From the IMG/VR virus record IMGVR_UViG_3300031952_000023, positions 1 through 51,478 of that record: a stretch of DNA of 51,478 nt. One strand, written 5' to 3'. Within the stretch, counting starts at the first letter, position 1; the number at the start of each line of letters is the position of its first letter. The DNA is from a virus. The position numbers were made by a program, and so were the translations under genes. Of the stretch, positions 25,398-34,274 are shown piece after piece. The notes below the pieces were generated by a model. That model saw only the letters and a list, made by a program, of their open reading frames with translations, made no database searches and was not told the origin of the DNA.

Positions 25398-25756
25398 AAT
25401 ATCTGTTCATCCTCCTTCTTTCAAGTTGTCAGATAGATTCAAAACCTAATTTTAACTTCATAAAGCAAACACCAATGAAATCATTAAAAACCAGAATAAC
25501 TGGGGAAGAATATATAGGTATATGTAATAATACACATAGTAAAGGAAGATATAAAGACGGTAAATTTATTAAAAATACCGAACAAACAGAATTAAAAATA
25601 ATGATTAATATTGATTCCTTCCAATATAAAAAGAATGGTAAAGCATATGTATTGTTACATCCAGATGGTGATGTAACTTATCATTATAATGTTGATCAGG
25701 CAAAATATTATGCTTCAGAATGCGGTTATGACGCTAAGTGGACTAAGATTAAGTAA
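25394..25756 (+). CDS. Small lipoprotein, unknown
   Basis: The 120-residue protein begins with a short signal peptide MKYLFILLLSSC; the lipobox is L9-S-S-C12, so Cys12 would be lipidated after cleavage. The mature part is polar, with ITGEEYIGICNNTHSKGRY and a C-terminal 'YHYNVDQAKYYASECGYD'. Its ATG overlaps the recombinase stop (ATGA), an arrangement that ensures coupled translation. Phage-encoded small lipoproteins are often superinfection-exclusion factors, which is a possibility here but not shown. The stop overlaps the convergent endonuclease gene by 8 bases. Confidence 0.7.
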   Translation: MKYLFILLLSSCQIDSKPNFNFIKQTPMKSLKTRITGEEYIGICNNTHSKGRYKDGKFIKNTEQTELKIMINIDSFQYKKNGKAYVLLHPDGDVTYHYNVDQAKYYASECGYDAKWTKIK

Positions 25757-27557
25757 TAACTAGTTCATAACAGATAGTACCACAATCATATATTCTATAT
25801 ATCTTTCTATCTAACATTATCTGATGTTCTGTTTTATTAACAGTATCGTATCCTTCTTTTTTTAGAATATGTTTTCTGAATCCAAATCTATGTTTTCTAT
25901 TATAACTTATAATATACCAATAATTTGGGTTGTTAATATGTTTATTTTTAAAATTAAGAGTTTCGTATAAATTACCAGAGCTCCATCTTCTATCAGCATA
26001 ACTTATTATTTTAGTTGGTTTATGTGTTTTTATAAAATGATTTAATAATTTAGATGCTGATCCCATAACAGAGTAATTAATTTTATTACAAAATCTAGTT
26101 AATTCATAAACATTTAATTCATTGTTATTACCGATGCCTAATCTGGGTTTATTAAACATCATAATTGATACAAGGTTATCATTATAATATAATCCATATC
26201 TTATACTTCCGTTTGTATTACCTTGTAAATGATTATCATCTAAAAATTTACCACATTCTTTACTATCAACATCTTTAATAACACATTTTCTACCATATAT
26301 TTTATTTTCAGTTAATTTTAAAAAATTCTTTATTCTTGATTTAACAATATCTTGTTTAAAATCCCATTCATCTTCAAATATATGAATAAGAGTAATTCCT
26401 TTTTTTAAAGCTAACTCAGTTTTATTTAAATGAAAATTACTTGTTTTATAAATTTCATTATGCCAGTATAACCCATCAAATTCAATAGCTATATTATGAT
26501 CAGGAAGAAATATATCAAGTTCAAGACCATTAAGAATGGATTTATCATTTTCAATTATATTAACATTTAATGTTTTTAAAAAATCTTTAATTTCTTGTTC
26601 TTTTTTAGTATATAAAAAACTGCATTTAGGACATCCACAACCTCTTAAATGACTATCTGCTTGTTGTTCAAATATACCATGTTCTGGACATATAATTTTA
26701 ACTTTTAATCTTGCACTATCATATTCACTAACTGAATAATCATATTTGTTATTATGTGTAAGATTAGCTTCATTTATAAAATTTTCTAATGTCTTTCTTT
26801 TTTTTGTGCCTTTACATTTAGGGCATCCACAACCACTTAAATGTAATCCAGATATTTGGTAAAATTCCCCATGTTCTGGACATATTATTTTAACTTCTGA
26901 TTTGCTATTTATATAGTCAACCAATGAATAATTATATTTATTATTGTGGGTTATATTTGCTTTATTAATCCATTCATCCTTAGTATATTTAAAAAATCCT
27001 CCGCATAATGGGCAACCATGTCCTTTTGAATGAACGTCAAATAATTGTTCAAACATACCATGTTCTGGACATATTATTTTAACTCTTACAGTATTTAATT
27101 TAAAATCAACTAATGAATAATCATATCTATCACCATGAACTTCTTTAAAAATATTTATAATATCATCTGTAGTTCTATTTTTTCCTGCACATTTAGCACA
27201 TCCATTGCCTGATAAATGTTCTTTTGATAAAATACTGAATTCTCCATGTTCTGGACATATTATTTTAACAACAGATAAACTTTTTTTATAATTCACCAAT
27301 GAATAATCATATCTGTCACCATGAACTTCTTTATATTCTTTTATTATTTCTTCATTAGTTTTATTAAATCCACGACACTTTGGACAATTTTGTTTTTCAT
27401 TTATGTGTTTTTCTGGTTTTTGTTCAAACATACCATGATATGGACATATTATTTTAACTTTTATTTTGGTTGATTTATAATTCACCAATGAATAATCATA
27501 TTTGTTGTTATGAACAATATTTGCTTTTGTTATAAAATTTAATATTTTTTCATTCAT
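25749..27557 (-). CDS. Vsr-like homing endonuclease with five zinc ribbons
   Basis: The 602-residue protein carries five tandem modules of about 60 residues (residues about 1-305). Each has the pattern Y-D-Y-S-L-V-x-Y, then 'K-I-I-C-P-x-H-G-x-F', a histidine, and CPKC or CAKC: a repeated zinc ribbon, likely DNA-binding. Next is the nuclease core (LELDIFLPDHNIAIEFDGLY, HLNKTE, LIHIFEDEW; about residues 325-395), of Vsr-like PD-(D/E)XK type. The last 200 residues form the domain shared with the other two copies (NHLQG, YADRRW, PNYWYII, IYDCG). The reading frame is intact. It lies between the sheath terminator and the lipoprotein gene. A minus-strand AAGTATTTATT motif lies 15-25 bases upstream. 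Confidence 0.82.
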   Translation of the reverse strand: MNEKILNFITKANIVHNNKYDYSLVNYKSTKIKVKIICPYHGMFEQKPEKHINEKQNCPKCRGFNKTNEEIIKEYKEVHGDRYDYSLVNYKKSLSVVKIICPEHGEFSILSKEHLSGNGCAKCAGKNRTTDDIINIFKEVHGDRYDYSLVDFKLNTVRVKIICPEHGMFEQLFDVHSKGHGCPLCGGFFKYTKDEWINKANITHNNKYNYSLVDYINSKSEVKIICPEHGEFYQISGLHLSGCGCPKCKGTKKRKTLENFINEANLTHNNKYDYSVSEYDSARLKVKIICPEHGIFEQQADSHLRGCGCPKCSFLYTKKEQEIKDFLKTLNVNIIENDKSILNGLELDIFLPDHNIAIEFDGLYWHNEIYKTSNFHLNKTELALKKGITLIHIFEDEWDFKQDIVKSRIKNFLKLTENKIYGRKCVIKDVDSKECGKFLDDNHLQGNTNGSIRYGLYYNDNLVSIMMFNKPRLGIGNNNELNVYELTRFCNKINYSVMGSASKLLNHFIKTHKPTKIISYADRRWSSGNLYETLNFKNKHINNPNYWYIISYNRKHRFGFRKHILKKEGYDTVNKTEHQIMLDRKIYRIYDCGTICYELVIT

Positions 27558-27640
27558 ATGTATAATTTAATAATAAATACTTAAAAAGTCAAATAATACT
27601 TATTATATTTATAATGAACCCAATTAGTGCTTATTATAAA

Positions 27641-27670
27641 ATAAAAAAGCACGGTAATTGTCCCGTGCTT
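27641..27670 (-). terminator. Terminator of the sheath transcript
   Basis: The stem AAGCACGG / CCGTGCTT with an 8-base loop (27647-27670) is followed on the minus strand by a run of T (27641-27648, read as AAAAAA on plus). It lies 23 bases after the sheath stop. A strong stem of 8 bp with GC pairs in an AT-rich genome is a clear intrinsic terminator. Confidence 0.85.
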
Positions 27671-27692
27671 AGTGTTTTAATAATTAATAATG

Positions 27693-30600
27693 TTATTCAC
27701 TAAATGATGCACCTGTTGGAGTTATAATGAAATCCACAATTAAAAACTCGAGTGATCTAGTTGGTTTAAGATATATTTTCGCTGTTAACTGATTACGATC
27801 AATATCATCAGGATTATTACTAACAACTACTCTGAAATCGGTTAATCCTCTTTCTCTTCTTATACTATCCAAAATTGGATTAACTAAATCCAAAAATTCA
27901 TTTCTAACTTGTTGATCATTTTGTTCGAACAATAATCTTACAGCAACAGCAGAAATTAATTTTCTTGCTTGCAACAATAATCGTCTAACATTTATTCTAT
28001 CTAATGCAGATTGTCTTACTTGTAATGTTTTATTACCAAATATAACAGTTCCAACATCACTGAATGTAGCAATAGGATTTAATCTTCCTTTATATAAAGT
28101 ATCTCTATTATCTAAAGTAAGTTTTTTTCTTGCTTTAATTGCATTAACAATACCTCTGTTATAACCTGCGGTAGCAAACCATGGGAATGATATGTTATCT
28201 GTTAAAGCTATATTTTTAACAACTTCACCAGTAGACGGAAGATAAACCTGAACATTATTTTCGCTATCTTTAATTTGAATCCATGGATAATAAGTTGCGG
28301 TATAGTTACTATCAATATCAGAGTTATCAATATTATCAACAGCTTCATCTGGTTCAATTCTATTAGTTACATCTGTTGATGTAGGAACTAATAAATTATA
28401 GTCAGGTGTAGTTACAATATATAATGAGTCAGCTCTGTCATTTTCGATCATATCAATTGCATCATTAACTAATTGTCCGTTATTAACATAATCAATACCT
28501 GGAGTTGCAAAAACATTTATATTAACAGCTTCAGGGTTTTCGTAAGTTAATATTCCATCCTGATAAGCATAATAGTCAGTATTAGCTTTAACTGTTGATA
28601 TTTGTTTAAATGAACCATCACCTGTTCCAGAAGCAAAATTAGTTGAACAAGCGCCATTTCTGAAACCAATCATACCTAATTTAAACTGATCGCCATTAGA
28701 TCTGTATTTTCTGTATATATCCCATCCATCAAATCCACCATACGGCATGAAAGTAAACTTTCTAGCTCTGATGTCATCATAAGGATTACCATAATCTGGT
28801 TCAGTTGTAAAGTCACCTTCACCAACTTCATATATAGATTGTCCGCTTAATGGTGATGTTGGGCTACCTAATACAACAGTTGCTCCACTATCTAAGTGGA
28901 ATCCTTTTGTTAGTATAGGCCAATCATTACCTGATGTGTCATTACAAACATCAGCAGGAGTAACGTGTCCTTTATATTCAAAGAAATCAGCATCATAGCC
29001 CACTGTATCAGATATTCCAAGAAAAACCTTTCTTACTTTATCGCCAGAGCTTATAGTTGTATTATCTGTCGATACTGTTGTAGTAAATGGTGGATTATAA
29101 ATAACCTCACCTGCTAAATCATATTTTAATTTATACATAAGGAAAGGATTATTTGCCCCTGTATATTTTCTAAATATATAACCTTCAAAACCAGAAGCAA
29201 CTGCATCAGTTGGATGTTCTTCTGCCATGTAAAGCATAACATAACTTGATTTAAGTTCATATTCACCATCACATGTTCCTATTTTCTTAGCAATGTAAGT
29301 ATTCAATTGAGGATCCATACTACATCTTGTGAATTTTTCAAGAATAATAGGATTATCATCAGTATCATAAAAATCTCTAACTACAACATCAAATTCCTGA
29401 TTAGCTAAACTGACATTCATTACAGAAATTTTAACTTCTCTGTTTGCGCCATTACCATCTGATATTAATATAAATTTAAATAATCTATATGTTTTTGTAC
29501 CTCTTAATTCAGATACTACCCATGGTGTTCTTGGTGTTTGATATTGTTCCATATACCAACCAATAGATGATAATGAACTATTATTAAATCTTGAAGCAGG
29601 TAATGATAAGAAATCACAATTTAATCCTGCTATTCCACCTTTTAAATATGCTTGATTTAACAAATTAGGATAAACTTCCTCAACAAATAATGGAGTTGAT
29701 GCTGCATCTTTATCAAATGGAGCTCTACCAAATACTTTAGAAATAAAATTTTTAGATGAAGAATTCATAGATGCTTCAAATAAGAATGATTTACCTAAAT
29801 CTGTGGTTACATTTATTCCAAATGTGGCAAATGGATTAGATAAAACAGAAGAATATGTTGAAGAACTACAATTAAATACAACATTTGAACCTGTATCAGC
29901 ACTAATATTATAAACTGGTCCTCCTGATGACAATGTAGATTGTCCTCTTGATCGTAAAGTGGCAACAACTAGATCATGATAAGTTGTTTCTGGTGTTGCT
30001 GTCCAAGTTATTGCTGAACCTGATGTTATACCTGTATAAGCAATAGTATTTAAACAACTTGCAGTATAAAAAGAAGTTGTTGCTGTAGTGAATCCTGTTA
30101 AACATGCACCACTAATTGATATAGGTGCTGATGCAACATATAAACTTGTTTGTTGTCCTGTAAATGTACAATTACTTGTAAATACAAATGTTGGATCAAC
30201 TCCGACAAATGTTGTTGGATAAGTAGAAGCAGTTCCTACATTTAAAGTAACATAACCAATATTATTATCACCACTTATATTACTATAAGTTACTGATGAA
30301 AATGAACCACTTGTACCTGTACAACCAGTATAACTGTAAACACCTATTGATGTTCCACTAGTTCCTGATGTTGTTAAATCCACAGTAGTTGGTGTTAAAT
30401 TACTTGTTCCACCAGTAGTTACATATAAAATATATGAATGTCCAACAAAATTATCGGTAGTTGAATTATAATCAAATAAACCATAATACCATGGATCATT
30501 AATATCTGAGTTAAGATTAGTACCATCTGAATTTAATCTGTTATCGGCACTTACTAAGGTATAACCAGCTCCTGTTATTGAATTTGTTATTCCAGATGGA

Positions 30601-31226
30601 ATAACTCCCCAATAAAATACTGTATTAAATTGTCCATTAGCTATATAATCATTAAAGAATGTTTTAACATCTGTTCTAATATCTGGTAAAGTTGTTGAAT
30701 CAAGTAAATTTATAGTTTTATCAATATCATTATATAAAGTAACGGGTAAAGCATTAAAATATTCATCAGCAGTTGTAAATGTTGTTGATGTATAAATATA
30801 AGCCGTATTTGCGCCAGAAAGTGCAAATTGTGCAGTAAATCCAGCTGAACCAGTTGAAGCTACAGTACTTCCACTAACACTACCAACAGTTGTTATTGAC
30901 CAAGAAGGTCCTGCATCATATCCTGATAAACCTAATACTCTTGTGACGAATAATTGATTTGATTGACTTAAATAAGATTTTGCTATATAAGGTAACTCAT
31001 ATTTTGGTATCTGAGTTTCTACAAATTTTTCTGGACTTAATCCTCCAAAAAGTGTAGTGAATTCATCATATGAATTTATAAAAATAGGTTCAAAAGCGGG
31101 TCCTTTAATTGTTTCTCCAACCAAGCCCAATGTTGTAACACCAACGCTCTGTGATACAAAGGTTAAATCTTTTTCTGATGTGTAGACACCAGGGCTTACA
31201 AAAATACGGTTAGCACCATTTGCCAT
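27693..31226 (-). CDS. Tail sheath protein (T4 gp18-like, enlarged)
   Basis: The 1177-residue protein opens MANGANRIFVSPGVYTSEKD, followed by VGVTTLGLVGETIKGPAF: the typical sheath N-terminus. The C-terminal 150 residues contain RRLLLQARKLISAVAVRLLF, RNEFLDLVNPILDSIRRERG and LKPTRSLEFLIVDFIITPTG, the conserved sheath C-terminal domain that links subunits. It is far longer than T4 gp18 (659 residues). The extra length is a Ser/Thr/Gly-rich beta-type region around residues 120-480, presumably an outer domain on the sheath surface. A clear terminator follows. GAATATTTATA lies about 18-28 bases before the ATG. Confidence 0.92.
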   Translation of the reverse strand: MANGANRIFVSPGVYTSEKDLTFVSQSVGVTTLGLVGETIKGPAFEPIFINSYDEFTTLFGGLSPEKFVETQIPKYELPYIAKSYLSQSNQLFVTRVLGLSGYDAGPSWSITTVGSVSGSTVASTGSAGFTAQFALSGANTAYIYTSTTFTTADEYFNALPVTLYNDIDKTINLLDSTTLPDIRTDVKTFFNDYIANGQFNTVFYWGVIPSGITNSITGAGYTLVSADNRLNSDGTNLNSDINDPWYYGLFDYNSTTDNFVGHSYILYVTTGGTSNLTPTTVDLTTSGTSGTSIGVYSYTGCTGTSGSFSSVTYSNISGDNNIGYVTLNVGTASTYPTTFVGVDPTFVFTSNCTFTGQQTSLYVASAPISISGACLTGFTTATTSFYTASCLNTIAYTGITSGSAITWTATPETTYHDLVVATLRSRGQSTLSSGGPVYNISADTGSNVVFNCSSSTYSSVLSNPFATFGINVTTDLGKSFLFEASMNSSSKNFISKVFGRAPFDKDAASTPLFVEEVYPNLLNQAYLKGGIAGLNCDFLSLPASRFNNSSLSSIGWYMEQYQTPRTPWVVSELRGTKTYRLFKFILISDGNGANREVKISVMNVSLANQEFDVVVRDFYDTDDNPIILEKFTRCSMDPQLNTYIAKKIGTCDGEYELKSSYVMLYMAEEHPTDAVASGFEGYIFRKYTGANNPFLMYKLKYDLAGEVIYNPPFTTTVSTDNTTISSGDKVRKVFLGISDTVGYDADFFEYKGHVTPADVCNDTSGNDWPILTKGFHLDSGATVVLGSPTSPLSGQSIYEVGEGDFTTEPDYGNPYDDIRARKFTFMPYGGFDGWDIYRKYRSNGDQFKLGMIGFRNGACSTNFASGTGDGSFKQISTVKANTDYYAYQDGILTYENPEAVNINVFATPGIDYVNNGQLVNDAIDMIENDRADSLYIVTTPDYNLLVPTSTDVTNRIEPDEAVDNIDNSDIDSNYTATYYPWIQIKDSENNVQVYLPSTGEVVKNIALTDNISFPWFATAGYNRGIVNAIKARKKLTLDNRDTLYKGRLNPIATFSDVGTVIFGNKTLQVRQSALDRINVRRLLLQARKLISAVAVRLLFEQNDQQVRNEFLDLVNPILDSIRRERGLTDFRVVVSNNPDDIDRNQLTAKIYLKPTRSLEFLIVDFIITPTGASFSE

Positions 31227-31244
31227 GTTAAATTTAGTTTTTCT

Positions 31245-31252
31245 TATAAATA
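31245..31252 (-). promoter_or_regulatory. TATTTATA start-proximal motif
   Basis: Minus-strand TATTTATA in the spacer ahead of the sheath gene, 18 bases from its ATG. It is the best-placed copy for a true promoter element, since the sheath is a high-level late product. Confidence 0.4.
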
Positions 31253-31271
31253 TTCAAATAAAAACCAAAAG

Positions 31272-32306
31272 TTATATCTTAATCCTACCTACAAAATTAA
31301 TAAATGAAGTTCCGCTATATGATTTAACAATATCTATTGTTAAAGTATCATTTTTATTAATTAAAACGGGTAAAGTAGTATCTATGGAATTAACAGATAA
31401 TGAATAAGATGACACATTTTCTTTTGATTCTACATCTATATCAACAGGGTATTCAAATGTATATGTTGATGAACTAGCAGTTATTGCAAAATTTATTTTT
31501 AAATAAACCTTATCTTTATTTATAATTTCCTTAAATGGTTTTGTTTTAACTTTTTTTGTTGAATCAACTTCGAAAAAAAATAATTCTCTTGATATAGCTG
31601 GAGTAACTTCAAATTCTTCTTCATCAATAAGAAATCCCATCATAAGAAAAGTATATTTTGTTAAATAAAATTTTCTTTTTTCTAAATCTTTTTGAGATTC
31701 ATCAACTATTTCCTGATTAACTATTGGTATATAATGTCCTTTAACAAAAGTGTATGCTTGTCTTGAACTGAATTTCTGAAGTATTTCTTTATTAAAAAGA
31801 TTAACCTCACGTAATCGATTAGCGACTATTATAATATCATATGTTATATCAATAGGAACTGGTTGTGGTATTTTATACACATCCGCACCTTTTCTTGTTC
31901 CATCCCATGTTGGAATCACTGAATAAATATAATTATTTTTTCTATTTGGTATAGTATATTGAAGTGAAGGATTTGTTCCGTATTTTGGATCTGGATGACG
32001 AATAACAGCAATAAATGGTGGATCTACATTTTTATTATCATCTGTAAATTGCCATGTAGTAGTATATTCAGCCCATTTTTGTAAAGTTAAAATTTTATTA
32101 ATAACAGGAACTTTTACTCCTTCTGAAGTTATGGAAATTTCATTGGTAACAAAATCAAGCATACCTTTATCTAAATCTTCATGTAATATACTTTTTGGTA
32201 GATATGTCCCATCTTTAGATATAAATTGAGACAATTCTTTTCTTCTGTCACTTAATTCAGGACCAGGATAAGGGTTGATATCTTTCTTAACTTTCTTCGG
32301 TATCAT
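31272..32306 (-). CDS. Tail terminator / sheath-stabilising protein (gp15-like, putative)
   Basis: 344 residues, located directly upstream of the sheath gene. The centre contains VIRHPDPKYGTNPSLQYTIP, YSVIPTWDGTRKGADVYKIP and PVPIDITYDIIIVANRLREV: a beta/alpha fold that looks like the terminator proteins joining the tail to the neck (T4 gp15 type). A C-terminal beta-domain (about residues 260-344) is added. The assignment leans on gene order (sheath, gp15-like, gp14-like, gp13-like) and general motif shape. The start is 12 bases from a divergent start and shares a palindromic TATTTATAAATA. Confidence 0.6.
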   Translation of the reverse strand: MIPKKVKKDINPYPGPELSDRRKELSQFISKDGTYLPKSILHEDLDKGMLDFVTNEISITSEGVKVPVINKILTLQKWAEYTTTWQFTDDNKNVDPPFIAVIRHPDPKYGTNPSLQYTIPNRKNNYIYSVIPTWDGTRKGADVYKIPQPVPIDITYDIIIVANRLREVNLFNKEILQKFSSRQAYTFVKGHYIPIVNQEIVDESQKDLEKRKFYLTKYTFLMMGFLIDEEEFEVTPAISRELFFFEVDSTKKVKTKPFKEIINKDKVYLKINFAITASSSTYTFEYPVDIDVESKENVSSYSLSVNSIDTTLPVLINKNDTLTIDIVKSYSGTSFINFVGRIKI

Positions 32307-32318
32307 GTATTTATAAAT
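32307..32318. promoter_or_regulatory. 12-base divergent spacer with palindromic TATTTATAAAT
   Basis: The entire space between two divergent ATG codons is GTATTTATAAAT. It contains TATTTATA on both strands (32308-32315 and 32312-32319). Two ordinary promoters cannot fit, so the signal must act in translation, give leaderless mRNAs, or serve only one gene. Confidence 0.5.
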
Positions 32319-32537
32319 ATGAACTTAATCAATAAACTGATACGAGAAGAATTACATAATCATCCTAAAAAAGTTAAAATTAATGGTTTTGATTATTATT
32401 ATCATAAAAAAGAAAGAAAATTATGTTTAGATGTAAATGGATTAAAATGTACAAGTTATGATAAGTTAACAAAAAATGAGAAAGATCAAATTTATGATCA
32501 AACCCATTTTAAGAATCCAATGATCAAACACCATTAA
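32319..32537 (+). CDS. Small protein with (L/I)xE leader, unknown
   Basis: 72 residues: MNLINKLIRE then E, a leader ending in I-R-E. A compact basic domain follows (KVKINGFDYYYHKKERKLCL, 'GLKCTSYDKLTKNEKDQIYD'). It resembles the very common small phage ORFs that start with a 'L-I-R-E-E' peptide. Its orientation opposes the structural genes, and its 3' end overlaps the gp14-like gene by 14 bases. No function is recognised. Confidence 0.5.
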   Translation: MNLINKLIREELHNHPKKVKINGFDYYYHKKERKLCLDVNGLKCTSYDKLTKNEKDQIYDQTHFKNPMIKHH

Positions 32538-33036
32538 ATTCATTAGGACTTGTTGGTGTACATAATATAGTTCGATAATAAGCTCTTGTACCTAATATAG
32601 TATGTTTATTATCTGATGTTACTCTTCCATCATTAACTACAGTGTAATATTTAAATTTCTTTTCAGTTTCAGAATAACCTACATAATCGCCAACTTGTAT
32701 ATCTATACCAAGTTCTTCTAAATGATGAATATAAACGCTAATTAATAAATTACCAGGTTCTAATCTTTGAATTAAATTATCTTTATATGATGTATTATCT
32801 GGTGGAGCAATTTGAACTAATCCTTTAAATTCAACTGGTGTATTATATCTTATTTCATTTTTTCCACTTTCACCATAAATGTCATCAGTCTGTGAATTTT
32901 TTTTATCAACACTAAACAGAACAAGTGTAAAATTTAAATCCCCATGTAGATATTCCTCACCCATGGATCTTTCTAAATAAAAATCATCATCTGAAAAAAA
33001 CTTATTAACTCTATTAATTGGAATAAAATTACTCAT
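32524..33036 (-). CDS. Neck / head-closure protein (gp14-like, putative)
   Basis: 170 residues with NTPVEFKGLVQIAPPDNTSY, LEPGNLLISVYIHHLEELGI, IQVGDYVGYSETEKKFKYYT and RAYYRTILCTP near the C-terminus. The 'G-D-x-V-x-Y' turn followed by a 'Y-x-V-x-x-x-G' beta-hairpin fits a head-closure (Hc1/gp14-like) fold. Position between the gp15-like gene and the gp13-like gene supports this. Shorter than T4 gp14 (256). The call is inferential. Confidence 0.5.
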   Translation of the reverse strand: MSNFIPINRVNKFFSDDDFYLERSMGEEYLHGDLNFTLVLFSVDKKNSQTDDIYGESGKNEIRYNTPVEFKGLVQIAPPDNTSYKDNLIQRLEPGNLLISVYIHHLEELGIDIQVGDYVGYSETEKKFKYYTVVNDGRVTSDNKHTILGTRAYYRTILCTPTSPNEFNGV

Positions 33037-33049
33037 CTATTATAAGTAT

Positions 33050-33493
33050 TTAAGAATGAAGATTACCACCAATATCCACTTGTTTTTTTATATCTCTAGT
33101 ACCTTTTTTAAACCAAAGAGGTGTTCCATATACTTTAAAATCACCAACAACCCGTCTTAGTTTACCTAAATCTTCAATAGCAGTTTCTCTTATATCTAGA
33201 TTACCTCCAACATATTCTAAATTACCAAAAGATAGAATTTTAGAATTATTTAAATTTAAACCTTCACCAACATACCTGAGTTTACCTAGTGATGTAATAT
33301 TACTATCAGATAAATCAATATAAGAATAATATTCTTCTGTGTTATTAAGAAATAGTTGAATAACTTCCATTGTTTTATCTGTACTATAACCAAGTAAATC
33401 TTCTATAATAAAAAAATCGATGTATGGTAATTTAGTCAATATTTTAACTAAACCAAGACGATTACTTATTTCTTCTTTAATTAAAGTTTTCAT
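33050..33493 (-). CDS. Short leucine-rich protein with (L/I)xE leader (paralogue family B)
   Basis: 147 residues from the ATG at 33493 (MKTLIKE then E); starts at 33502, 33508 and TTG 33511 are possible but make the leader longer than in the relatives. It resembles the 23708-24151 product throughout: the shared helix (LLGYSTDKTMEVIQLFLNNT), then 'SLGKLRYVGEGLNLNN', 'SFGNLEYVGGNLDIRE', 'DLGKLRRVVGDFKVYG'. The start lies inside the end of the gene upstream. The repeats would form a small solenoid; partner unknown. Confidence 0.55.
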   Translation of the reverse strand: MKTLIKEEISNRLGLVKILTKLPYIDFFIIEDLLGYSTDKTMEVIQLFLNNTEEYYSYIDLSDSNITSLGKLRYVGEGLNLNNSKILSFGNLEYVGGNLDIRETAIEDLGKLRRVVGDFKVYGTPLWFKKGTRDIKKQVDIGGNLHS

Positions 33494-33836
33494 AGTTATC
33501 ATTTTCATCAATTACATCAATATTTGTTATATTACATTCTAAATTATTTTCTACAATATATTCTATTAAATTTATATAATCATCCATACTTATTCCATAA
33601 TTTTCACAAAACATTTTTCCATAAGAATATGAATATCTTAATGAATATCCAATATAACCATCTTGAATAAGATAAAAAATTTCTTCATTTATTTTCTTAT
33701 CATTACAATTAATATAATTAATATCATCAACTACATCATCTGAATAATAAGAATTCTTATCAATTTTATCAATAAGATAATTTTTTATCTTATTAGATAA
33801 TTCTTCTCTTAACAACTTAGCAATTACAGTTTCCAT
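33477..33836 (-). CDS. Small acidic protein with (L/I)xE leader
   Basis: 119 residues from the ATG at 33836: METVIAKLLRE then E, a leader ending in L-R-E. The body is acidic and tyrosine-rich (SYYSDDVVDDINYINCND; YSLRYSYSYGKMFCENYG). It overlaps both neighbours in other frames (20 bases upstream, 17 downstream), a tightly packed row of three genes. No known family. A TTG two codons before is the alternative start. Confidence 0.5.
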   Translation of the reverse strand: METVIAKLLREELSNKIKNYLIDKIDKNSYYSDDVVDDINYINCNDKKINEEIFYLIQDGYIGYSLRYSYSYGKMFCENYGISMDDYINLIEYIVENNLECNITNIDVIDENDNYENFN

Positions 33837-34203
33837 TAACAAAACTATCAGATATTGTTATATATAATTGTTCTCTTAAAGGAACAATTAGATTAGTGCA
33901 GTCATCTAAAAAATTAATATTAAATTGGGCAATATATCTACCACATTCATCAATGTCATCACTATCCCACCTATAATAGATGTAGTATTCAGTAGGTGTT
34001 GTTGGTTCAATTGAAGTTTTTGCTACTATACCACCAGATTTGTTTAATATCTTGAATATTCCATTTTTTTCATTTTTCATTGAAAATGAAATAGATGAAT
34101 TTTCTAACATGGTATGAAATTCATTAAAATCATTTATACCATCCTGAATTAATTTTAATTTAAGTATAGGTAAAAGACTATCTTTTCGTATGAAAAATTC
34201 CAT
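33817..34203 (-). CDS. Small protein, unknown
   Basis: 128 residues from the ATG at 34203 (MEFFIRKDSLLPILKLK). The body contains YYIYYRWDSDDIDECGRYIA followed by FNINFLDDC. No (L/I)-x-E leader is evident, unlike the two genes downstream. AAGTATTTATT is 5-15 bases upstream of the ATG and diverges from the polymerase gene. No function is recognised. Confidence 0.5.
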   Translation of the reverse strand: MEFFIRKDSLLPILKLKLIQDGINDFNEFHTMLENSSISFSMKNEKNGIFKILNKSGGIVAKTSIEPTTPTEYYIYYRWDSDDIDECGRYIAQFNINFLDDCTNLIVPLREQLYITISDSFVNGNCNC

Positions 34204-34207
34204 TAAC

Positions 34208-34218
34208 AATAAATACTT
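34208..34218 (-). promoter_or_regulatory. AAGTATTTATT start-proximal motif
   Basis: Same motif and spacing as before the endonuclease gene at 27557. It lies in the 71-base divergent spacer ahead of the polymerase gene, whose own start is preceded by TATAAATTTATTAG. Confidence 0.35.
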
Positions 34219-34274
34219 GTAATTATTGTTTAGTTTTTTTGACTTTATAGTATAAATTTATTAGAATTATACCG

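Noticed and set aside
31225-31407. A plus-strand 60-codon frame at the start of the sheath spacer
   Set aside because: It is antisense to the end of the gp15-like gene and has no motif.
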